Shown here: positions 58,289 to 64,000 of the stretch, piece after piece
Layout of the letters: each line of letters starts with the position of its first letter
Position numbering within the stretch: position 1 is the first letter of the stretch
Assembly (NCBI RefSeq): GCF_042686195.1
Contig: NZ_JBHUOQ010000001.1
Span: 248,001 to 312,000, forward strand
DNA: 64,000 nt
Origin: Corticicoccus populi
Lineage (GTDB): Bacteria; Bacillota; Bacilli; Staphylococcales; Salinicoccaceae
Direction: 5' to 3'
Position numbers and translations under genes: made by a program
The notes under the pieces: generated by a model
Databases searched by the model: none
Told to the model about the DNA's origin: nothing
The model's input: only the letters and a program-made list of their open reading frames with translations

Positions 58289-60619
58289 ATGAATGAAAGA
58301 ACTTTTAGAACGTTAGAGTTCGATAAAATTTTAGAGCAGATCAGAACATATGCGACGAGCGGAAAAACAGCCGCCGGAATTTCGCCGGAAATCATTTCAA
58401 CGGACTTGAATGATATTTCGACAATGATTGATGAGGTCGATGATGCATTAACAATGCTTAGATACCGTCATGTTGAGCTCGCCGGCATTACAGATATAAA
58501 GGAACACGTAAAACGTGCTGAAATTGGCAGCATGCTCGGTGTTGCGGATTTAAATGCAGTGAAGGGGCTTCTTTACCGGAAGTACACATTAAGCGGTATT
58601 TTTGAAGAATTCCAGGCGGATGAGGCGGAACTGCCGCACATCCGGTCTTATATAGAAATGCTGCCGGATATTCACTACATTTATAAAAAAATACAGTCCT
58701 GCATCGATGAAACAGGTGTACTGGACCATGCATCTGAAAATCTGCTCCGCATCCGACGGAGAATGAGTACAGAGGAACAGAGAATCCGTGAACGGTTGAA
58801 TCAGCTGATCCGCGGAAGCAATCAGAAAAAACTCAGCGACAGCATCATCACGATGCGTAACAACCGTTATGTGGTGCCTGTAAAAGTGGAATACCGCAGT
58901 GACTTTAACGGTATTGTCCATGACATGTCTTCAAGCGGCCAGACAGTTTATATTGAACCGATGGCAGTGGTGCAGATGACAAATAATATTCAAAGCATGC
59001 GGGATGAAGAAGCAGCGGAAGTGGAAAAAATTCTCTATGATTTAAGTGCACGTGTCGCAGAAGTCGGAGATGCGCTGAATTTAACGGATGATTATCTGCA
59101 CCATTTGGATATGGTCTTTACGAAGGCAAAATACGGCAGGTCCATACGGGGCACAAAACCTAAAGTCACCGAAACAGGCGGAATTTACCTTCCGGGTGCC
59201 TTTCATCCGCTGATTGACCCGGAAGTGGTCGTGAAAAATGATATTATTATGGATGAAGAAACGAAAGCTGTCATTATTACCGGTCCGAATACCGGCGGTA
59301 AAACAGTGACCTTGAAAACAGTCGGTCTCTGTCAGCTGCTGGCACAATCCGGTGTGCCGGTCCCTGCAAGAGACGGCAGTGTCTTAAGAATCTTTAATAA
59401 AGTCTTCAGTGATATCGGGGATGAACAGTCCATCGAACAGTCATTGTCGACATTTTCAAGTCACTTGACGAATACGAGAGATATTATTAATGAAGCGGAT
59501 GCCGACAGTCTGATTCTTCTGGATGAAGTCGGCGCAGGTACGGACCCCGAGGAAGGTGCGGCGCTCGCAATCAGTATTATTGAACATCTGCTGATGTTAA
59601 AATCGACACTGATTGCTACAACACATTATCCGGCATTGAAATCATTCAGTTATACGAGAGAAGATGTCATGAATGCAAGTGTTGAATTTGACGTGAACAG
59701 TCTGTCGCCGACATACCGCCTGCTGATGGGAATACCAGGGAAGTCAAATGCATTTGAAATTTCCAATAAACTCGGTTTAAACGCGAGTATTATCAGACGG
59801 GCAAGAAGTCTCGCCGGACGGGATTCAAATGAAGTGAATGATATGATTTCAGCACTTGAAAAACATACGGCAAAAGCCCGGGACAATGAATATGAAACGA
59901 CAGAAATATTAAGAGATGCATCAAAACTACAGCAGGAACTCAGCAGATATTATAATGATTTTGAAGATTATAAAGAGAAATTAAACAAGGCGGCAAGAGA
60001 ATCTGCGAATAGAATTGTCAAAAATGCGGAGATTCAATCAGATGAGATTATTAAGTCGCTTGAAGAAATGAAAGCGAGAGGCGCTGAAGGCATCCAGCAG
60101 CATGAAATTATTGAACAGCGTAAAGCCCTTCAGGATAATTATCATCATGAATCACTGAAGCAGGCAGTTGAACAGAAGAACAAAGATATCGTCAAAGAAG
60201 GCGATGAAGTTGATGTATTATCCTACGGACAGAAGGGTGAAGTGCTGTCTGTCGAAGATGATGAAGCGGTGGTTCAGATGGGTATTATTAAGATGAAAGT
60301 ACCAATGGATGAACTGAAAAAACGGAAGAAAGAGAAAATCTCTGCGCCTGTCTCCCGGCGTATCGGAAAACAGGTGGTCAAGCGTTCACTTGACTTACGC
60401 GGCGAGCGTTACGAAGAAGCACTTAACAGGCTGGATCAATATCTTGACCAGGTGCTGTTGTCCAGTTATAGTGAAGTCGAAATCATTCATGGAAAAGGCA
60501 CCGGAGCACTTCAAAAAGGCGTCCAGCAATTCTTGAAAAAACACAAAAAAGTTAAATCGTTCAGAGGCGGTCTTCCGAGCGAAGGCGGTTTCGGGGTAAC
60601 GATTGTTGAAATGAAGTAG
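58289..60619 (+). CDS. mutS2: MutS2 endonuclease/ATPase
   Basis: 776 residues. Lever-clamp N-terminal part, MutS ATPase with GPNTGGKTVTLKT (Walker A near residue 332), LILLDEVGAGTDPEEG (Walker B) and TTHYPALKSF, a coiled coil, and the C-terminal Smr nuclease domain with LDLRGER and IIHGKGTGALQ. Acts on recombination intermediates and on collided ribosomes in Bacillus. Eleven bases after polX behind GAGGGA. Confidence 0.95.
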   Translation: MNERTFRTLEFDKILEQIRTYATSGKTAAGISPEIISTDLNDISTMIDEVDDALTMLRYRHVELAGITDIKEHVKRAEIGSMLGVADLNAVKGLLYRKYTLSGIFEEFQADEAELPHIRSYIEMLPDIHYIYKKIQSCIDETGVLDHASENLLRIRRRMSTEEQRIRERLNQLIRGSNQKKLSDSIITMRNNRYVVPVKVEYRSDFNGIVHDMSSSGQTVYIEPMAVVQMTNNIQSMRDEEAAEVEKILYDLSARVAEVGDALNLTDDYLHHLDMVFTKAKYGRSIRGTKPKVTETGGIYLPGAFHPLIDPEVVVKNDIIMDEETKAVIITGPNTGGKTVTLKTVGLCQLLAQSGVPVPARDGSVLRIFNKVFSDIGDEQSIEQSLSTFSSHLTNTRDIINEADADSLILLDEVGAGTDPEEGAALAISIIEHLLMLKSTLIATTHYPALKSFSYTREDVMNASVEFDVNSLSPTYRLLMGIPGKSNAFEISNKLGLNASIIRRARSLAGRDSNEVNDMISALEKHTAKARDNEYETTEILRDASKLQQELSRYYNDFEDYKEKLNKAARESANRIVKNAEIQSDEIIKSLEEMKARGAEGIQQHEIIEQRKALQDNYHHESLKQAVEQKNKDIVKEGDEVDVLSYGQKGEVLSVEDDEAVVQMGIIKMKVPMDELKKRKKEKISAPVSRRIGKQVVKRSLDLRGERYEEALNRLDQYLDQVLLSSYSEVEIIHGKGTGALQKGVQQFLKKHKKVKSFRGGLPSEGGFGVTIVEMK

Positions 60620-60628
60620 GTGTAATAT

Positions 60629-60727
60629 ATGGACAATTTTGATATGTATAAACTGGCGAAAGTATTATTCTGGGTGGCCGGTGTGATGTTTGCAGGAGGC
60701 ATTATTTATTTATTTTTCCTGGTGTAA
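60629..60727 (+). CDS. 32-residue predicted membrane protein
   Basis: MDNFDMYKLAKVLFWVAGVM followed by FAGGIIYLFFLV: one hydrophobic helix occupying nearly the whole chain. TAGGTG, formed at the mutS2 stop, is eight bases upstream. It is the only frame between mutS2 and the trxA promoter and could be translated by coupling to mutS2. Family not recognised. Confidence 0.5.
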   Translation: MDNFDMYKLAKVLFWVAGVMFAGGIIYLFFLV

Positions 60728-60736
60728 GCAATTCCA

Positions 60737-60765
60737 TTGAGTCGGATGATTCATTCAGTTATAAT
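60737..60765 (+). promoter_or_regulatory. trxA promoter
   Basis: TTGAGT (60737-60742), 17-bp spacer, TATAAT (60760-60765), 32 bp before trxA. Confidence 0.78.
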
Positions 60766-60797
60766 TGGTTTATAAATGAAAGTATGGAGGAATACTA

Positions 60798-61112
60798 ATG
60801 GCATTATATGATGTAAACGATCAAAACTTTAAAGATGAAATTTCCAGCGGTGTTACGCTTGTAGACTTTTGGGCGACATGGTGCGGCCCTTGTAAAATGA
60901 TTGCGCCTGTACTTGAAGAAGTTGCCGGTGAAGTAGACGGTAAAGCAGATATCGCAAAACTCGATGTAGATGCGAACGGCGCAACAGCGAGTGAATATGG
61001 TGTAATGAGTATCCCAACTCTTATCTTGTTCAAAGACGGCGAACCTGTTGATAAAGTGGTTGGTTTCCAGCCGAAAGAACAACTTGTTCAATTAATTGAA
61101 AAGCACGTATAA
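60798..61112 (+). CDS. trxA: Thioredoxin
   Basis: 104 residues with the classic active site FWATWCGPCKMIAP (WCGPC near residues 28-32) and cis-Pro SIPTLILF. Cytosolic disulfide reductant for ribonucleotide reductase and others. Own promoter; ATGGAGG before the start; closed by a terminator. Confidence 0.98.
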   Translation: MALYDVNDQNFKDEISSGVTLVDFWATWCGPCKMIAPVLEEVAGEVDGKADIAKLDVDANGATASEYGVMSIPTLILFKDGEPVDKVVGFQPKEQLVQLIEKHV

Positions 61113-61116
61113 TAAA

Positions 61117-61139
61117 AGCCGCCGGAAGGCGGTTTTTTT
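61117..61139 (+). terminator. Terminator after trxA
   Basis: CCGCC (61119-61123)/GGCGG (61128-61132) with a GGAA tetraloop and seven T. Confidence 0.88.
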
Positions 61140-61162
61140 ATATCAAAATTCGAGGGATGACT

Positions 61163-62944
61163 ATGTCAGAATTAAAATTAAAACTTTCTGTACTGCCGAC
61201 TGAACCCGGCTGTTATTTAATGAAAAATGAATACAGTGAAATCATCTATGTCGGCAAGGCAAAGAATTTAAGAAACCGGGTGAAATCTTATTTTACCGGA
61301 GCACATGATGAGAAAACGATGCGTCTTGTTAAGGAGATTACAGACTTTGATTTTATTGTCACATCTACGGAAGTAGAGTCTCTCCTGCTCGAGCTGAACC
61401 TGATTAAAAAGCATCAGCCGCGGTATAACATACTGTTAAAAGATGATAAGAGCTATCCCTTTATTAAAATTACAAAAGAGAAGCATCCGAAACTTGTGGT
61501 CACACGTGTGGTAAAACCATCCACCGGAATCTATTTCGGACCTTACCCGAATGCATACAGTGCACATGAAACAAAAAAACTGCTGGACCGTATATATCCG
61601 CTTAGAAAATGTAATACAATGCCTGACAAATTGTGTCTGTACTATCATATCGGACAGTGTCTCGGGCCGTGTGTATATGATGTTGAGCAGTCGCAGTATG
61701 ATGACATGAAAAATGGTATTACACGCTTTCTAAATGGTGAAACCGATCAGATTATGAATGACCTCAAGACAAAAATGCAGGATGCCGCTGAAAAACTGGA
61801 GTTTGAAAAAGCAAAAGAATACCGTGATTTAATGGGGCATATTGAAAATACGATGATGAAGCAGAAAATGATGACTGCCGATATGTCGGCACGTGATGTC
61901 ATCGGCTACAGTGTATCAAAAGGATGGATGGCGGTTTCAGTGCTGTTTATCCGAAACGGCAACCTGATAGAGAAAAAGGCAGAACTTTTGCCTGTAAACG
62001 ATGATATAGAAGAAGAATTTTTCAGATTCGTCGTGCAGTTTTATGATCTTAATTCTAATATTCTGCCGAAAGAAGTGCATATTCCGAAAGAATTTGATTT
62101 GGATATCATTCAGGAGGCGCTCGAATCAAAAGTGATTCAGCCGATGCGCGGACAGAAAAAAGAGATGGTTGATCTTGCGAAGAAAAATGCAGAAATCGCT
62201 GTATCCAATAAGTTCGACATGATTGAACGTGATGAAGCGCGGACGATAAAAGCAATTGAGGCGCTCGGGGATGCATTGAATATTGAGACACCTGTCAGAA
62301 TTGAGGCATTCGATAACTCGAATATTCAAGGTGTGGACCCGGTCAGTGTCATGGTTTCATTTATTGACGGAAAGCCAAGCAAAAAAGACTACCGTAAATA
62401 TAAAATCAGGACAGTTAAAACCGTGGATGATTATGCGTCAATGGCTGAAGTCGTGAGACGCCGGTATACGCGGGTGTTAAAAGAAGGGCTGCCGCTCCCT
62501 GATTTAATCATTGCAGACGGCGGACTCGGTCATATGAATACTGTAAAAGATGTGCTGATTAATGAACTGTCCCTCGATATTCCGGTCGCAGGGCTTGCCA
62601 AAAATGATAAGCACAAAACAGCCGAGCTGTTGTTTGGTGATGAGGGGGCTGTTGTTCCGCTCAAAAAGAACTCTCAGAGCTTTTATCTGCTTCAGAGGAT
62701 TCAGGATGAGGTACACAGATTCGCAATCAGTTTCCACAGAAATACGAGAAGAAAAACATCAGTGACATCTGCACTTGATAATATTGAAGGTATTGGACCG
62801 AAAAGAAAACAGACGCTTTTGAAGACATTCGGATCGATTAAGCGGATGAGTGAGAAAACTGTGGAGGAATTTACAGAAGCGGGTATTCCTAAAAATACGG
62901 CTGAAAAAATAGTCGAGGCATTAAAAGACAGGAACAAAAAATAA
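61163..62944 (+). CDS. uvrC: Excinuclease ABC subunit C
   Basis: 593 residues. N-terminal GIY-YIG nuclease (GCYLMKNEYSEIIYVGKAKN), UVR motif (AAEKLEFEKAKEYRDLM, about 205), RNase H-like nuclease domain (EAFDNSNIQGVDPVSVMV; IADGGLGHM) and C-terminal helix-hairpin-helix (ALDNIEGIGPKRKQTLLK). Makes both incisions in nucleotide excision repair with UvrAB. ATG 61163 follows GAGGGATGA. Confidence 0.97.
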   Translation: MSELKLKLSVLPTEPGCYLMKNEYSEIIYVGKAKNLRNRVKSYFTGAHDEKTMRLVKEITDFDFIVTSTEVESLLLELNLIKKHQPRYNILLKDDKSYPFIKITKEKHPKLVVTRVVKPSTGIYFGPYPNAYSAHETKKLLDRIYPLRKCNTMPDKLCLYYHIGQCLGPCVYDVEQSQYDDMKNGITRFLNGETDQIMNDLKTKMQDAAEKLEFEKAKEYRDLMGHIENTMMKQKMMTADMSARDVIGYSVSKGWMAVSVLFIRNGNLIEKKAELLPVNDDIEEEFFRFVVQFYDLNSNILPKEVHIPKEFDLDIIQEALESKVIQPMRGQKKEMVDLAKKNAEIAVSNKFDMIERDEARTIKAIEALGDALNIETPVRIEAFDNSNIQGVDPVSVMVSFIDGKPSKKDYRKYKIRTVKTVDDYASMAEVVRRRYTRVLKEGLPLPDLIIADGGLGHMNTVKDVLINELSLDIPVAGLAKNDKHKTAELLFGDEGAVVPLKKNSQSFYLLQRIQDEVHRFAISFHRNTRRKTSVTSALDNIEGIGPKRKQTLLKTFGSIKRMSEKTVEEFTEAGIPKNTAEKIVEALKDRNKK

Positions 62945-63013
62945 TTTGAAGCCAAAGAGAAACTCTCACGAAAGTTAGTGTAATATTATTTTAAATTAGT
63001 ATATTGAAATGAA

Positions 63014-63043
63014 ATGTGCAGGTATTTTGCCTGCATATTTTTT
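63014..63043 (+). terminator. Terminator after uvrC
   Basis: 9-bp stem 63014-63022/63030-63038 (core TGCAGG/CCTGCA), 7-nt loop, T-run. Confidence 0.85.
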
Positions 63044-63057
63044 GGTGGAAATTCCAG

Positions 63058-63074
63058 TTGAAAAACGTTTTCAA
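63058..63074 (+). promoter_or_regulatory. Inverted repeat, cre-like, upstream of sdh
   Basis: TTGAAAA (63058-63064)/TTTTCAA (63068-63074) around ACG. It resembles a CcpA catabolite-response element with one extra central base, about 50 bp upstream of the sdh -35. Confidence 0.45.
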
Positions 63075-63125
63075 TTGAATTTTAAAATAATTCTAAATAA
63101 CGGCAAAGAACCCTTTATGTTGCCT

Positions 63126-63154
63126 TGATTTCTCTAATTTATACGAGTAGAATA
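63126..63154 (+). promoter_or_regulatory. sdhC promoter
   Basis: TTGATT (63126-63131), 17-bp spacer, TAGAAT (63149-63154), about 47 bp before sdhC. Confidence 0.7.
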
Positions 63155-63200
63155 GAGTATGTAAATTTGTACTAATATGCAGAGTTAGGGGGGAATTCGA

Positions 63201-63812
63201 GTGTCGAAACAAGATTCAAGTTTTTTAGTACGTAGATTACATTCTTTGCTCGGTGTGATACCTTTAGGTGTCTTTTTGATCCAGCATTTAATGATTAACT
63301 ACACAGCAACAAGAGGTCCGGAGGCATTTAACTTCGCGGCCGGCATCATGCATAATCTTCCGTTTGTTATCTTCCTGGAAGTCTTCATCATTTATCTTCC
63401 GATTCTTTTCCACGGTATTTATGGTATATACATAGCTTTCACAGCTAAGTATAATGCAGGTTCATATGGAACATACAGAAACTGGATGTTTGTGCTGCAG
63501 AGAATTACCGGTGTGATTGCGTTTGTTTTTATCGTGATTCACGTTTATCAGACAAGATTCCAGGTATTTCTTGGTGCTGAAGTGAATTATGATATGGTCA
63601 ATCAAATTGTAACCAATCCAGCGTGGCTGGTATTCTATATCATCAGTTTACTATCTATTGTATTCCATTTTGCAAACGGTTTATGGTCATTCATGATTAC
63701 TTGGGGAATTACACAGTCAGACCGCTCACAAAAGATTATGGGTGCTGTCGCTGCGGTTATTTTTGTTGTAGTCAGTGCGATTGGTTTACAAGCAATTTTT
63801 GCGTTCATATAA
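63201..63812 (+). CDS. sdhC: Succinate dehydrogenase cytochrome b558 subunit
   Basis: 203 residues with five membrane helices. Starts SKQDSSFLVRRLHSLLGVIPLG; conserved His residues in helices 1, 2, 3 and 4 (for example LIQHLMIN, HGIYGIY, FIVIHVYQ, IVFHFANG) bind two b-hemes. It anchors SdhAB and passes electrons to menaquinone. The start is GTG 63201, eight bases after AGGGGGG. First gene of sdhCAB. Confidence 0.94.
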   Translation: MSKQDSSFLVRRLHSLLGVIPLGVFLIQHLMINYTATRGPEAFNFAAGIMHNLPFVIFLEVFIIYLPILFHGIYGIYIAFTAKYNAGSYGTYRNWMFVLQRITGVIAFVFIVIHVYQTRFQVFLGAEVNYDMVNQIVTNPAWLVFYIISLLSIVFHFANGLWSFMITWGITQSDRSQKIMGAVAAVIFVVVSAIGLQAIFAFI

Positions 63813-63829
63813 AAAGAGGAGTGTAAAAC

Positions 63830-64000
63830 ATGGCGAATAATAAAGTTATCGTCGTCGGTGGAGGACTGGCTGGTTTAATGGCGACTATTAAAGCAGCAGA
63901 AGCGGGTGCAGAAGTAGATTTATTCTCTATTGTACCAGTGAAACGTTCTCACTCTGTTTGTGCCCAGGGCGGTATAAACGGTGCAGTGAACACCAAAGGT
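63830..64000 (+). CDS. sdhA: Succinate dehydrogenase flavoprotein subunit (3' end outside window)
   Basis: 57 residues visible. NKVIVVGGGLAGLMATIKAAE is the FAD-binding Rossmann motif, and RSHSVCAQGGINGA carries the family segment near the covalent FAD site. Oxidises succinate to fumarate. AGAGGAG precedes the ATG, 17 bp after sdhC. Truncated by the window edge. Confidence 0.95.
   Translation, partial: MANNKVIVVGGGLAGLMATIKAAEAGAEVDLFSIVPVKRSHSVCAQGGINGAVNTKG

Noticed and set aside
1..64000. CRISPR arrays, tRNA or rRNA genes, insertion sequences, phage genes
   Set aside because: None seen on reading both strands: no regularly spaced repeats, no transposase or integrase motifs, no tRNA-like cloverleaf with CCA outside the T-box leaders.

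Overview
The window reads as chromosomal DNA from a low-to-moderate GC Gram-positive coccus of the Staphylococcaceae/Salinicoccaceae type. A Jeotgalicoccus- or Salinicoccus-like organism is my best guess; this is an inference from protein flavour (Staphylococcus-like InfC, DnaB/DnaI, HrtAB and NrdR), strong AGGAGG-type ribosome binding sites, T-box leaders and moderate GC. Almost every gene is intact. I see no rRNA or tRNA genes, insertion sequences, prophage or CRISPR array.

Layout. (1) 1-17.8 kb is a core block, all on the + strand: a lipoprotein tail, citZ-icd-mdh, an AbgT-family transporter, polA-mutM-coaE, gapB, nrdR-dnaB-dnaI, thrS (T-box) and infC-rpmI-rplT (L20-type leader). (2) 17.8-49.3 kb is an accessory region of small, independently terminated units on both strands: an ATC-hydrolase-like protein, a glyoxalase-fold protein, two oxidoreductases, an FNR-type reductase, two MFS exporters, an alanine-dehydrogenase-like gene with a GltS-like transporter, a PTS operon ending in an allulose-6-phosphate epimerase gene, two divergent EamA transporters, an AbgB-like amidohydrolase, an HrtAB-like ABC exporter with a coupled DUF1722 gene, a LysR regulator divergent from an EPSP synthase gene, two tandem 54-residue membrane proteins, and a five-gene amino-acid cluster behind a structured leader. 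(3) 49.3-64 kb is a second core block: M42 peptidase, TrmH-type methylase, pheST (T-box), rnhC (minus), zapA-cvpA-polX-mutS2, trxA, uvrC, sdhC and the start of sdhA.

From memory of Bacillus subtilis, blocks 1 and 3 follow the ancestral Bacillales order (citZ-icd-mdh...polA...thrS-infC-rpmI-rplT...ysdC-ysgA-pheST-rnhC-zapA-polX-mutS2-trxA-uvrC-sdh), with the accessory region sitting where B. subtilis carries its own variable genes.

Most interesting. The PTS operon (29.6-34.5 kb) looks like a D-allulose (psicose) uptake system. It has a split PRD regulator, a strong palindromic operator, and two EIIB copies that differ by one residue. The cluster at 43.3-48.2 kb (ornithine-cyclodeaminase-like, threonine-dehydratase-like, M20 amidohydrolase, aminotransferase, YbaK-type tRNA editing protein) is preceded by a transcribed terminator/attenuator I cannot assign to a known riboswitch class, and may be an undescribed amino-acid pathway. 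Further oddities are a LysR gene with no canonical start codon for its DNA-binding domain, a probable AUA start for infC, a MutM with an altered zinc finger, an RNase HIII lacking its N-terminal domain, and several unannotated small membrane proteins.
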